Shown here piece by piece: positions 37,801 to 49,169 of a stretch of DNA of 64,000 bases. The stretch lies in the NCBI RefSeq assembly GCF_050947875.1, contig NC_134572.1, forward strand, positions 128,092,605 to 128,156,604. The letters run 5' to 3'. Numbering within the stretch: position 1 is the stretch's first letter; each line of letters begins with the position of its first letter. A model generated the notes under the pieces. The model was given only the letters and a program-made list of their open reading frames with translations. It was not told the origin of the DNA and did not search any database. Position numbers and translations under genes: made by a program. The DNA comes from Dermacentor variabilis. Taxonomy: Eukaryota > Arthropoda > Arachnida > Ixodida > Ixodidae.

Positions 37801-39660
37801 TTCAGAGCTTTTGCTGGGACACTATTTTTCTTTGATATTTGAAACTACCCCACCGTTTGGTTTCCACCTACGCTTGTGAAAATGTTTTAATCAGCAGAGA
37901 ACATATTTTGCATGTTATCTTAAGTTTCTTTTAACTTATGCAGTAACCTTGAAAATATATTTCTTGCACAGGAAAGTTGTTTTCAATTATTTGTTCAAAA
38001 TATATGGTCTGTGGAATGGAGCATCCTTAGTGACACTCTTTACTTGAGCTCTCCTTGCATGTAATTCTCAACAACCGAAACACAATAGAGATGCAACTAC
38101 AGGGTTTACAGGACAAGCTTTATCACAGGTTCTCACATGTATAAGCACAGCTTCTAAATACATAAATTTTCATGCATTTTGAAAGTACTGCAACAATATT
38201 TTCCCCATAAAGCACATGCATATAAGCTGTTCCACAGTGCGAGGCAAAGCAACGACAACCTAACAGCAGGGGCCAAGAGAGGTAAATCGATGATAGTGTA
38301 GACCCATACATCCAATGTCATGACAAGACTGATCAACTAGTGAAAAAGACAAAACTGAGGTTTATGCATTTCACAAGCTCTTAGTGAGCCTGTTGTAAAG
38401 TTGAAAGGACAAAAAGCCTATGCACTGTGGCCCACACATCACGTCATGTAGTCTCTTCTGTAGTACCTGCATGCATTCATACTTAGTTGTTCAACTTTCT
38501 AATAAGTACTGACAATGAGACACTCTTTGAACATATGCAAGTACATGAAAGAATGGGGTTGTTTTTCTGGTGTTTTCCAAAAGTCTCAATCCAAACAAAA
38601 ATTATGGCATGTCCTAATGCTTTAATTGAAGCAAGGATAGCGAAACATGACAAGAAAACAATATGGAAACAAAAGGTTCTAAATAAATTTAACCTGTAGC
38701 AACACAGATTGTTACTATGGAAACAAGCATCAGGATATGTTTCATATTGCTCTATATAGCTCGTTGATCACCACATTGCTCAAGTAGACAGCCAGTGGAC
38801 TTACCGAATGCGGTGGCACTTTGATGCTTGGGCAAATGCTTAAAGAGGCATCAGCCCTGTGTGTAAGGAAGGAGCAGCACTTATGCTGTCCTTGTTGACT
38901 GAGCCTCACCTGTTCAACTCCTCATATAAATTGTTTATGTGAAAGCACTGCAATAGTATTTTACCAGTGCTCTCATTTCTTGGGCCACTCTAGGAAGAAC
39001 AATAAACAATGCACTGGTTTAATAAAACATAGACATACTGAGCTGAAGTCACATCGTTTGTTATGCAAAGGCGTTACAAAAACATCCTTTTAACTCGTGG
39101 ACGGTTGGCCAAAAGGTTGTGAAACCAGCATCATGAAATTTTTCCTGGGAAAGATTCTAATGCTGCGAGTTCCAAGTACCTAGCTAGTATACTTGGCGAC
39201 TGCGAACACAATGCGACATTATGAAAAACGACAACCTCTGTAGTCAATGTTTTAAACACAACTTATAAACATACACAATAGGACAATGCGGCAGTAGTTT
39301 CCATGCAAATTTCTTCAACGGCTCTTCTCACTGCAAAAATTGGGAAGTACAAAAAACGGGCTTTTTTTTGGCTCATGATTTAGCACTGTATGTAACCACG
39401 AGGGTGTAGTTGCCACTTATGACAGCAGAACTACCACAATGCATTTATGATAAAGTCCAGACTATATTTTGTGTAGTGAATCCGTCACGAAAAATGTTTA
39501 ACGGGCTGAAAACCGCCGTTAAGCTGCCATGTTTGAAATTTTTCTCCATTAAACTGTGTCCGTATCTACCCATCACTACCAATGGCAGCGCCATCAGACT
39601 GTGAACAAGTTGGTGCATTACTGAGGTTCTTTAATCAAAGCGCATGTAAATCTACAAAGT
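34828..39660. other. AT-rich, repeat-poor tract; possible long or convergent 3' UTRs
   Basis: The sequence is A+T-rich, lacks SINEs, microsatellites and foldbacks, and has no long frame with coding bias. Up to about 38.06 kb the + strand is T-rich; beyond it the + strand becomes A-rich. Several AATAAA signals (for example 35832, 38999) and a perfect Pumilio-type TGTAAATA (36719-36726) occur. A long + strand 3' UTR meeting a minus-strand one is one reading; plain intergenic DNA is the other. Confidence 0.35.
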
Positions 39661-42021
39661 AGCGCGAACCTATTTAGACATCAGAACTGTGGAATTGTTA
39701 ACGTGAGCACGAAAAAACAAAAGTCGCACATCCAGAAAATTCGGAATGAAGTTTGTGCATGAATGATTGATAATCCAGAAAATGTAGTTCGTGGCACAGC
39801 CTGCGAGGCATGTCAGATGTGAATCCGGAGCCTGTACTTAACATCATTCCTATGGAGGTTCATCAACCGCTATGCTATATTTATTGTATGCATGCATGGC
39901 TGGGCCTAAACATAAACTACATGAAAGGCTCGATACTCTCGCTTTCCACCAAGAACATGAGGGCCAATGTTCTGGAGAAGTAAAATATGTGCGGCGGATT
40001 TCCTGCCTTTGCAAAAAATTCTTTAACGAGCTTTCGAAAGCGTTGTACGCGGACAAGGTTTCAAAGTGTCATATACAGGCAATGTTTTATGCTATGCCAT
40101 CTAATTACTATATCTACTGAAATTCTTACCGCAACTGCTTGAAAGAAACAGCTTCGCTAAAAATTGGATTGTGATTCCGCAAGGTCTCGCAAGTCGGCCG
40201 TCTGCTCTGTTTTCTTTCTTGCTAGCTCGTGGAAAATATCCACATTCGTCTGCCTGAACTGCTCTCAAATAATTTCGACAGTGTGCAATATGCTGCGATG
40301 TACTTGTTTTCTTAACGGTACTGCGAATTGGCTGGAGTGCTCTTCTGTACCTCGCATATCTTCGAGCGAAGCTCTTTAGGCGAACGTTCCTCCCACTCTA
40401 CAGACCGTGGCTGCTATGCTAAGTACTTCTGCTATCTACACAGAACAGCCACTCGCATAACGAACCGGCATATATCTATAGCCTATCACTACCAACCCTA
40501 CAGATGTGGTGGTCCCGGCTTTGTTCGCTACGGCGCAGTCGAAAAAAAAAGGAAACTACCAGATATGCTCACTGCAACAAATATAAGTCTGCAAACGCAC
40601 AATTCTTTTATGAAAGTGAAGCTTTTCGTCTCGTTTTCCCTGCATTTGGCGCGTCTGTTCGGTCACTTTCTCGGCGTGTCAACTGGGCCTATCCTGGATA
40701 TTGTGCAATATGAAAGTAGGCCGACCCCGGAGACTGTGTCATAGCACAGTGAGCTAATCCCGAAAATAATGCAAATCTACGGTCAAGGATCTGAGGGATC
40801 TCTGTGTCTTGCCTTCTTCCTGGGCTGGGGACGTGGTCGCTGTGCTACAATACGCTGTGCAGAAGATAAACTGTTGTACAGAGTTGAACTACCCGCTTTC
40901 GGAAAGCTTCACTTCGCTTAGGTTTCATCAGTGGTAGGGGGTGTCCCATTCGATTCCAATAACGAATCGAATGGTGTCCTACATCTATCCGGTCTTCGAA
41001 TGGTGGATATCCGAAAATCGGTATATCTTTCGCATAGTTATCGCACACTTCACGTCGCCGACTGCACATGATGAAACATGACATTGAAGTAGAAGTGCGA
41101 TAACGTTAATTCCCTCAAGAGTGGATATAACATGCTAGACCACGTTGCGTAGCTCAGACAGCCAGACTTTTCCGGCTAAATGCGATCATTAGCGATGAAA
41201 TGTTGTTTATACACGGAACTCGGCAGTGGGCATCGTTCGGTACTATATGTAGATGCAGAATCTGTGTCGTGTTATAGGGTTAAATGTGAATACATTTCCT
41301 TGCAACATACTTGATGCTATTTTGGTGCCATCTGACGCGACGATTCGAAATAGAGGAAGCGTGTCTTTTTTTTTTCTTGTTTCGTTCTGCCATTGCCACA
41401 ACGCCATGCATTTCTGATTTGGTCGCAAATGTATACCGAGATACCATTCACCAATAAGGCTGCCTTTCTAACTTTTATATGACAATTCATGACCACGTAT
41501 GCTCCGAACAGCGCCGAGTTTTATTGATAGCGAGATTCGTACCACGATGTGAAAATTGTTTACAGAGCAGGGTGTGTACTATTTGTAAACTACACGAAAA
41601 ACGCTCGGTTTTTGATCGGATTCGCTCCTTGCATCATTCGGTTCGATTGGATTCGCTTCTGGAGCTGTTGTATTCGTATTTGATTCGGTCCCAAAAATTG
41701 CTCTTTGCACACGTTTAAACATTTGCGTTGGATGCGTCAGTGCTTTCATTGATGGTTGGGAGCAGCGCAATTTAGGGCCGGAGACGAAGAAAACGAGGTG
41801 GCAAGCACCTTTCCAAGTGCTTAGCGTAGAAACTTTAGCCGAGCTGGACGGAAGAAAAGACACACACCGACTGCTTCTTTCCACAATGGTTTGATGGAAG
41901 CTTAATTACGTATTTAAATGCGCAAGACAACAGATCAAGCCTGCGTAATCTACGAGCCACCGAGAAATCGCCGTTCTTTCCTCAATAAGAAAAAGTAATT
42001 GCTCAGAGTCATTTCGGATTC
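39661..42021. other. Unassigned sequence
   Basis: No gene recognised. A short hairpin is visible at about 40946-40975 (CCCATTCGATTC ... GAATCGAATGG). The frames at 39872-40120 and 40328-40744 (+) have no domain or splice support. Confidence 0.4.
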
Positions 42022-42228
42022 TGGGGTTTTACGTACCCAAACTGCGATTTGATTGGGAGTACGCTGTAGTGGAGGAGTCCGGATTAATTTTGACCTCCCG
42101 GGTATCCTAACGTGCCCCCAATTTGCGGGACACGGGCCGTTATTGCGTCCCCCCCCCCCCATCGAAGTGCACCCGCCGCGACGGGGATTTGACACCGCGA
42201 CCTCGTGCTTAGCAGCGCATCGGTGTCA
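42022..42228 (-). mobile_element. Truncated tick-type SINE, minus strand
   Basis: The reverse complement reads the SINE from the GCTGCTAAGCACGAGGTCGC region through a B-box relic (GGTGTCAAATCCCC) to GTACGTAAAACCCC. The 5' head including the A box is lost and replaced by the CATA microsatellite. A C14 run marks the head-body junction. Confidence 0.82.
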
Positions 42229-42231
42229 TTT

Positions 42232-42430
42232 CATACATACATACATACATACATACATACATACATACATACATACATACATACATACATACATACATAC
42301 ACACACACACATACATGCATGCATGCATGCATGCATGCATACATACATACATACATACATACATACATACATACATACATACATACATACATACATACAT
42401 ACATACATACATACATACATACATACATAC
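42232..42430. repeat. (CATA)n compound microsatellite
   Basis: CATA units are interrupted by about six AC units (42299-42312) and about six GCAT units (42314-42340). It abuts the broken 5' end of the SINE. Confidence 0.98.
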
Positions 42431-42609
42431 AGGCGCACGCACGCACGATCGCATGTCCGTGCATACCTACAAGAACATACAGGAGAAAAAAATATTCCAG
42501 GCAATATAACGCCTAAAAGAACGTGTTGCTGGGTTAGTTTGCTCATACTAGCATTTTTCACAGGCGTACATTTTGATCTAGACAATGGTAGGTAGACAAA
42601 GCCCTTCTC

Positions 42610-43050
42610 TATCTTATGTCAGGCGTATAAACTACGCACTTGTTAAATCTGCAAAAGAAATGCACGTCTTCTTTTGCTGCAGAAAAAATATGGAGGCGGC
42701 TCAACACATTGTAAAGAAATGCCAACATATTCTCCCAGCCAGGAGTGTAGGGAACGTCTACCTTCCAGAAGCATTGGGGTTAAATGTTGATGGAAGCGTG
42801 AACTGGTCAGCGGTCAAGATAGGCAAGAGAGTATTGATGCAAAAACAGAGTGAAGTGATGGAGGCGCGGTCGTAACAGTTAAGTTACGTTTGTAATAGTT
42901 AAGTTCACAACGTTGTGAAAGAGGTGACGAAGAAAAAAAAGTAGAGATGCGCAACACTTGAAACTGCTATAAATTAGTAAAGCCACGTTAGCTCAAGCAG
43001 GCTAGGTGACTATTTGTCGCCACCCCAATTCAAATGTGATGTCTCTAGAG
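42610..43050 (+). pseudogene. LINE 3'-terminal fragment (family A, second copy)
   Basis: The + frame includes AAQHIVKKCQHILPARS and VYLPEALGLNVDGSVNWSAV, then stops, then the terminal block CTCAAGCAGGCTAGGTGAC, TTTGTCGCCACCCC and CATCATCATC. It is a collinear relative of 11270-11870. Confidence 0.65.
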
Positions 43051-43470
43051 ACCATCATCATCGTTATGGAGTCGAGGGAGTATTTCGTGTTGAGGACAGT
43101 TTGAGAAGGTTGGATTAAGGATCCTGTGGATGTTTGCTCTGTGCCTTCAGAGCAACCAGAAGCTTACAGGGTCTCAATACCGCAGTGCGTTAAACGATAT
43201 GTTATTCAGGAGAAACGGTACGCCCCCTTGTTATGTTTGTTAAAAGGACTGACAGCCGTTTGGAACGCGGCTTAAGTTTGTAGTGAAAGTCTCAGAGTCG
43301 TTTCTCCCTATGATGGAAACAACAGGTCATTTACTGCTTAAACAAGCCGCCTTATTGCACAAGCATCGAGTGACACTCTTGTTTTTGCGCAGCCCTTTCT
43401 GTTCACTTCCTAAGACCACCGCGGACGAAATTCAGGACAAATCAGAATAAAGTAGAAAAAAAAATGACGA

Positions 43471-43580
43471 CCATTCCACTCTGTGAAGATGGAATGGCAA
43501 CCAAATCTGATGGCAGTCAAAGCTCTCAAACAAAAAACAATGTGCTTTCGCTGCCATCCCATCTTCACAGAGTGGGATTG
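43471..43580. repeat. Inverted repeat, 29-bp arms
   Basis: 43471-43499 and 43552-43580 are near-perfect reverse complements (core CACTCTGTGAAGATGG) around a 52-base A-rich loop. Probably a small MITE. Confidence 0.85.
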
Positions 43581-43848
43581 TCACTTTTTGCGTTGCGAGT
43601 CTGGCGTTGTTGCTCGTTCGGAGGTGCCCGGCTCGCGATTGTCGTTTTCGTTCAGCATCGCGGGAACGTTCTTCGTTGGTGGTCGTTTCGCGCCGGCGCC
43701 GTTTAGATTCTCGTTCTAACATGCGGCGCTCCTCGTACGCATGTTGTTCTTCGAGTGTACGAACTATACGTGTCTGTCCCATCGATAACGCAGCTGTTTT
43801 ATGCGAAGCATATTGCTAGAGCTCAACCCAGCTCCTCAGGCGCGGCGG

Positions 43849-44037
43849 TGTCGCCTTCAATACCACGTGACACCGTGACATCACAACAGAGGAGAAACGG
43901 GGCTCCAACTCGCGCCGTCTCTCGCGGCGTCGCCTTCAAGGCTGACCACGTGACACCGTAACGTCACGACAGAGGAGAAACGGGGCTCCAACTCGCGCCG
44001 TCGCTCGCGGCGTCGCGGCGGTATATAAGCAGCTGCG
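43849..44037 (+). promoter_or_regulatory. Duplicated 83-bp E-box module and TATA box
   Basis: CACGTG at 43864-43869 and again at 43947-43952 start two units that share GACACCGTRACRTCACRACA, GAGGAGAAACGGGGCTCCAA and CTCGCGCCGTC. The second unit runs into GGCGGTATATAAGCAGC (44020-44037), a good TATA box. E-box plus ACGTCAC half-sites upstream of TATA is promoter architecture; activity is not shown. Confidence 0.5.
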
Positions 44038-44074
44038 CTTGTTTCTAGGTGGCGTTGGCTCAACTCTTGCAAGA

Positions 44075-44150
44075 TGGGCTGGGTGGGAATCGAACCAGGG
44101 TCTCCGGAGTGTGAGACGGAGACGCTACCACTGAGCCACGAGTACGATGC
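44075..44150 (-). repeat. tRNA-derived segment (not a functional tRNA)
   Basis: The minus strand reads GTGGCTCAGTGGTAGCGTC (A box), a strong GTCTCCG/CGGAGAC stem with a 10-base loop, and CCTGGTTCGATTCCCAC (B box). The loop is too long for an anticodon loop and the T-stem pairs poorly, so it is a SINE-like derivative. Confidence 0.65.
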
Positions 44151-44559
44151 TTAAAAGCGGTACAAAAGCGCCTCTAGTGAATGCGGTGTTGCCTTAGAAA
44201 CGAGCTGTTTCTAAGGCTCAGGCGTGCGTCGCTTGCTCAGGCGCACATTTCGTTGCCGCGCCGAACGCTGCGTTGCTCGACGCTCACCGCGTCCAATGCG
44301 GGGCGCGTAGTCGCTGCGCCGTAGCCCATTGGCTTACACCCCTTGGCGGGTCGACGGGAACGCTGTCGCGTTCCACGCTTGAAGGCGAAGCAGAGTAACG
44401 CATGAGTTGTTTCTTCGTCTAGCCGAACCAAATATAGCCAAGCAACAGCAGTTCACCAGGCTAAACAGTGGTTCAACAACTAAAATAAAGGCTAGTATGC
44501 TTCGCATCCTGGGCTTAACCTTAGCTAAGCCACAGTCATTTTTTTAGCACCGATACCTC

Positions 44560-45240
44560 TCGTCCTTATATACTGCGATAACCTTGACGTCACGCTGTCG
44601 TTCACGGCAAGCGTTCTAATCTGTCCCGCGTTTTGACATCTGCACCGCCGCACTGCACCCACATGAGTTTGTTAGAAACCGCTAAGTCCGTTTCTGTTGC
44701 CGGACGCCGAAATAACTGTGGAAGGTTAGCCATATACAGCTTTCGCTTTATTAGCACTGGGCAAAATTCACGGGTTTCATTTCAGAGCATAAGTTTAGTT
44801 CGAAATTGAGTTACTGAAGTGTCTGGAATAATTGAAATTAATTAGAAATCGCTCATTACAGCACACCAAAGCACAGAATCGTCGACATTAGAGACCCACC
44901 GAGTGAGCATGACTTTAGCGGAATTCCTGGAAACACGGAAATAGAAAGGGGAAGTAATGACATCACTAATGACGTCACACACAAGGTGGTGATATTTAAC
45001 CGGCTAATAATGGAAAACAGTTGCCTGGCATAGAATGAATATCTCACTAGCAGAGCGGATGTGACGTCACTCCCTCTTTTCTCGCTTCTCCTCTCCCTGC
45101 GCTGACTTTTCGCTCGCTCGCTTGCTCGCAACAGCTGCGCGCTCGTTACATGCTCTAACGTCAGCACCGGAGAGGGAGCGTAAGGTGTGCCACCTCGCCA
45201 GGTGGCACGCGCTGGGCTTGCTCCTCGCCCGCACATCGTG
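44560..45240. promoter_or_regulatory. Cluster of CRE palindromes
   Basis: TGACGTCA occurs at 44585-44592, 44970-44977 and 45062-45069. A 9-bp hairpin GTGCCACCT/AGGTGGCAC lies at 45187-45208. No adjoining gene is recognised, so a role is speculative. Confidence 0.35.
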
Positions 45241-45419
45241 TCAGGGGAAAGACATTCGCTCGCTTAACCTAAAGAACACGAACGCTGAGGGGTGAGTGCC
45301 ACTCAAAGACACCTAAGTGAAAGATTAGGGTCGCCTACAATTTTCTTCAAATCCGTATATGAAATTGCCTAAAACTACTTCAGGGGATAGCCTGCAGTGA
45401 AATGTGAAGGAGCATGTTC

Positions 45420-46025
45420 TCTTTTCTCCGAGTGTGCATTCCTTTTTCCGTTTATTAACCTGAAACAGCATGGCTTTCAGGAAGGCTCTTCATGTGGTAC
45501 CCAACTTGCGCTCTTTATTAGCGATATCTGTTCCAGTCTTGACACTAACACTTGCGTATATGCTATATTTCTTGACTTCGAACAAGTATTCCATAAGGTA
45601 CCTCATATGTGATCCTCATCAAGCTTACCATATCCATGTGCTGGAATCTGTCTAATTATGATTTATCTTTTCTGATTGTTCCCTCACATCCAGTACGACA
45701 GCACTTAAGTCGCGAGCTAACCTTCCTAACCTTGCACTTCGCCGTAAAACAGTCCGTCTTTTCCTATGACACACATTTTTTCACGGGTCTCCTTGGACTG
45801 CAAGCATTATACCGGTCTTCCGCCTCTCCAGATGCACCAACAACGACAAGGCCGTGTATCCTCCTCAAGCCCGTGCTCTTACCCATCTGTCGTCATTCTT
45901 CGTTCGGACGCCGAAGGACTGGAGTGGCCTTCCCACTGCCACTGTACACCATTCTAACCCTTTTCCTTTCAAACACATTGTTGAAGAACTCGTCTACGAC
46001 TGTACGCACCCACCCATGAGGTAAA
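45420..46025 (+). pseudogene. CR1/Jockey-like LINE relic: reverse transcriptase and 3' end
   Basis: The first part encodes QHGFQEGSSCGTQLALFISD and then YAIFLDFEQVFHKVPH: the conserved fingers/palm motifs Q-x-G-F-x-x-G-x-S-C-x-T-Q-L and F-L-D-F-x-x-(A/V)-F-x-x-V-P-H, here with one palm residue replaced. The catalytic F/Y-x-D-D part is deleted. The 3' part, in another frame, gives a segment ending TPKDWSGLPTATV, equivalent to the family's R-T-x-x-x-W-N-x-L-P ending. Several frame changes and an internal deletion make it a dead copy. Confidence 0.72.
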
Positions 46026-47877
46026 ATTCTCTCGGGGGCCACATTAAAAGCAAAATAAATAAGAATGTGCACGGCATTAAATAAATGTATACGCTCCTAG
46101 GCCCTTGATAAAAACCACTTTGTGGAGTGAGAAAGTGTTCACTTGCTACCATTAGTGCTCTCGCGTAATTAAACATATTTCTCTACTCTTGAAACAGTCT
46201 TTGCTATAGAGTCGCGCAGCCCGAGTGCAAGTGAACGGAACGCCGCGGTCATATATAATATGTTCTAACGGGGCGAGATGCATGAACGCTGTTGTAGATG
46301 TGTGCGTAGCTGCGTCTGTACTCTGTGTACTTAGCTTTGTAAACAGGCAGTGGGTGCATTGTTCTGAGAAGGCATCCATTCGTCGTGACCGCGTCATATA
46401 AAGAATTTGCCGCAAAAGCCATGTGTCCAGTTGGTCGGTTTCTGCGGGCTGCCATCGCCGTATCTATAAGTTTCCAGCTCAGATGCTTCTTAGCGGATGA
46501 CGGCATTGATTTCGAGGGTGCATTTTTGCAAATGTTTACATAATAAAGAAAGGGTGGAAATAAAGCAATGCGGGAAGACGTGTAGCATACAGTAGCTGCA
46601 AACAAAATAAGGCCACAGACGACTGCGCATAGTCACAGATCCGCACACAAAGTTCGCGGAGCGAAAACGTAAATTTAAAATTTGCAGACCTTCTTTTTTA
46701 TTTAATAGCTGCTGCCACAATATACGTATTCTAAGCTTAGATGTTTCAGACCGCCTCTCTGAAAGGTAGTCCTTGACTATACATAGCTCACACGTGACCA
46801 CACCACCGTCCCCCGCCGAAGCGGTGGCCACATTGGAAGTGCTATTTGTTATGCACAGGCGGCTACTAGCTCCACTCGCGTTTGTGTCATAGTTGGCCAC
46901 TCCTGACGACCGCGTTCTCTATGTGTGATTTCTTATTGACAGGTGAGTGATCGTCCTCTTAAAATAAAAACAGTTAATGTCACAAGACATAATCCAACTG
47001 TATGTTTCGTTGTGTGAAGCACCGTTCACCTGTGGTTGTTGAATCAAAGTGCTTTTGGAGACCTTGCGGTTTCTCAGGCGTAATACCGCCCATTCCTAAA
47101 GGAGGGCCGTTGAACACGTGGAGAATTACTGTGAGTTAATAGTATAGGCGCGCATGATACGAAGAAAAGGGGGCGAATCTGCGACGGTGTCGACCTATAC
47201 GCGCTGCGACCAGGCATCGACACGACGACGGACGTAAACGCTTCACCTAAGCGACGCACGGGGACATCGTCCACTACCTTCACTACTCTCCGAGCTTCAT
47301 AACACTGCAGGAAATGGAGGGGTTTAAGTCCCTCGGGGCACACAGTTACTTTACAAGCGGCTGGGTAAAGTCTCAAGAGCCTATCAACGAAATGGGCCCA
47401 GGAAGGAAAAGTACGTGTTCCTGCTTGGGTAGGTATGAGGTATGGCTAACACAGGCTTCCGGTGGGTGCTGGAATTTCGATGCGTCCCCGCCCAAAGTGT
47501 TGATCGACTCCGTGGCTGCCACCGCATCAGCCTCGTACTTATTTTCCTTCATGCACCGTCTTTTCGCATGATCGCAGAGAGTAGGGCCTTCATGACCCGC
47601 TCTGTATCCCAACAGAAGCGTTGGCGCCCAATCTGGACTCGCCTGCTCCAGCAGCAAGCAGACTGCCTCCTTGCGAATGTAAATTGTGATGTTATGGCGC
47701 TGTGTCTCGACATTTCAATCAGCAAACAAACAAAAGATTATTTCGAGCTCACTTGGCCCGAAGCAAGTGAGGATCACTTGGATATCGCCGCTGTCGCTGT
47801 TGAGCTCGTCGTGCGTGCCAGCTACAAAATGCGCCGCTCCGCGATAAGTGCCTGGTGCGCTCGCACTGTTTGTTTAC
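46026..47877. other. Unassigned sequence
   Basis: No clear element. The minus-strand frame at 47373-47657 lies downstream of the THAP-like exon and could contain a later exon of that gene, but no conserved motif (such as the THAP AVPTIF-type box) is seen. Confidence 0.3.
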
Positions 47878-47973
47878 GGCCGTTGGTAGGCGGAAGAGGC
47901 TTGTGTTCGCCGGTCCCCGTCTCTTCGCTGTTTTGCGGCGGTTCGAGCACCCGAATGCTGCGCAGAGAACCAT
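47878..47973 (-). CDS. Possible THAP-type zinc-finger first exon
   Basis: From an ATG in excellent context (GGCCATGG) the minus strand encodes MVLCAAFGCSNRRKT and, after a basic stretch, TSLFRLPT. An N-terminal C-x4-C followed by S-N-R and an F-R-x-P about 15-20 residues later is the opening pattern of THAP domains, found in DNA-binding proteins and P-element-type transposases. A GTAAAC donor follows LPTA, which would end the exon here; without splicing the frame runs to 47749 with no second Cys-x2-His. Downstream exons with the remaining ligands and the conserved Trp were not located. It could be a gene or a domesticated/decayed transposase fragment. Confidence 0.45.
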
Positions 47974-48099
47974 GGCCAACGAGAGCGACAATAGAAAAAC
48001 AGTTATGCACGCTCAATGCCGAGCTGTGAGTGGTCCTCCGTAAAGGCGGACCTGTATCCCAGAATTCCTGGTCACGATGTTGGTGCACGCTATCTGTCA

Positions 48100-49169
48100 T
48101 CTTTCCCTTTATCATCTCGTCTCCTAGGAGAAAATCTTGTGATGACCTAGAGTGTGGTAGAAACCCGATACAGGGCTCTTTATTTATTATTAATACCAGA
48201 GTCCTTTGATGCTTAAACGGCTCTGTTGGCTTTAAGTAGACGTTGGAAACGTCATCCAGCCACATTCTACCTATGAACTCGTAAGAAAATGTTGAATCTC
48301 ACATGAACGAACGAATGAAAGTCACTGATTTACTGGCGTACATTGTATCATGGCTTGACGAGGGATATGAGAGACTATATAGTATCTGGTCTTAAGGAGC
48401 TCTAATCTAATGAATATAGTTTGCTTATCGAGTGATATTATATAGTAAAGAGTAAGAGACAACATACAAATCCGTACTGCAACGTAATAAAATTTATTAA
48501 AGCACAAAGTATCCGTACAAGTGCTGTTTGTACAGTTGATGCGGACATTCAAACATCAAAAAACACAAATAGACAATTAGTAACGTATGAAGTCTTTATG
48601 AACACTAGGAGAAAACTTCCATTCTTTCTTGTTTTATGGACCTCGCGTTAAACTATGGCTGTTTCCCTCGTCACCACATCAATTTGAACAGCATTAATAA
48701 AGCACAAACAAAATAATATAAATGGAAAGGTCATCACTACTGCGATACAAGCAAGCCGTTCCATACAGGAGGCTTTTGTGAAGGTTGCAGATTCGCATGC
48801 GGACAAAATCTACTTCACAGACCCTAAATTATCTGTAAACGTTGCTCAAAGCTATTAGATTTTGTATTCATGACAGTTCCCGTTTAGCACTTCTACTGAT
48901 AAGTCTCCATAGTGAACTCTATTGAGAACTTGTGGCCGAGTTGGCCACGTATGCTTATCACGTCTTCTGAGTGATAAAACTGAAGTCATTGTGCACACGC
49001 GACCCAGTTCACGAGGCTACCAGTTAACGAACAGGAGCATCCCGTGACGCTCCAGCGCAAGACTTGCCAAAAAACCTGTCGTCGTCGTTTATGACACGGA
49101 ACGTGCGAAGTCCAGCTTCCACGGTCGCAGCGTACATTCGACAGTATCTTCTGTCGAAAAAGGAACGTC
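48100..49169. other. Unassigned, AT-rich; possible 3' region of the minus-strand gene at 49170
   Basis: On the minus strand a TTTAATAAATTTTATTAC block near 48487-48500 offers an AATAAA about 670 bases after the stop of the secreted-protein gene. No frame with coding bias. Confidence 0.35.

Larger units (their letters stand above)
43801..44507. mobile_element. Composite element with promoter-like module and tRNA-like segment
   Basis: Matching ends (ATGCGAAGCATATTGCTAG at 43801-43819; CTAGTATGCTTCGCAT at 44492-44507, inverted) bound about 707 bp. Inside are two tandem 83-bp units each with CACGTG and a CRE-like half-site, a TATATAAG box, a minus-strand tRNA-like head and a perfect 11-bp hairpin (44191-44217). 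No transposase is encoded. The whole looks like a non-autonomous DNA element that captured or evolved a promoter; the component order is visible, the mobility inferred. Confidence 0.6.

Noticed and set aside
42053..42595. 180-codon frame rich in HTYI
   Set aside because: It runs through a SINE and the CATA array; not a gene.
44075..44150. Functional tRNA gene
   Set aside because: A and B boxes are present, but the anticodon loop is 10 bases and the T-stem does not pair; read as SINE-like.
47442..48029. 195-codon + strand frame
   Set aside because: No domain and no coding bias; it overlaps the better-supported minus-strand THAP-like start.
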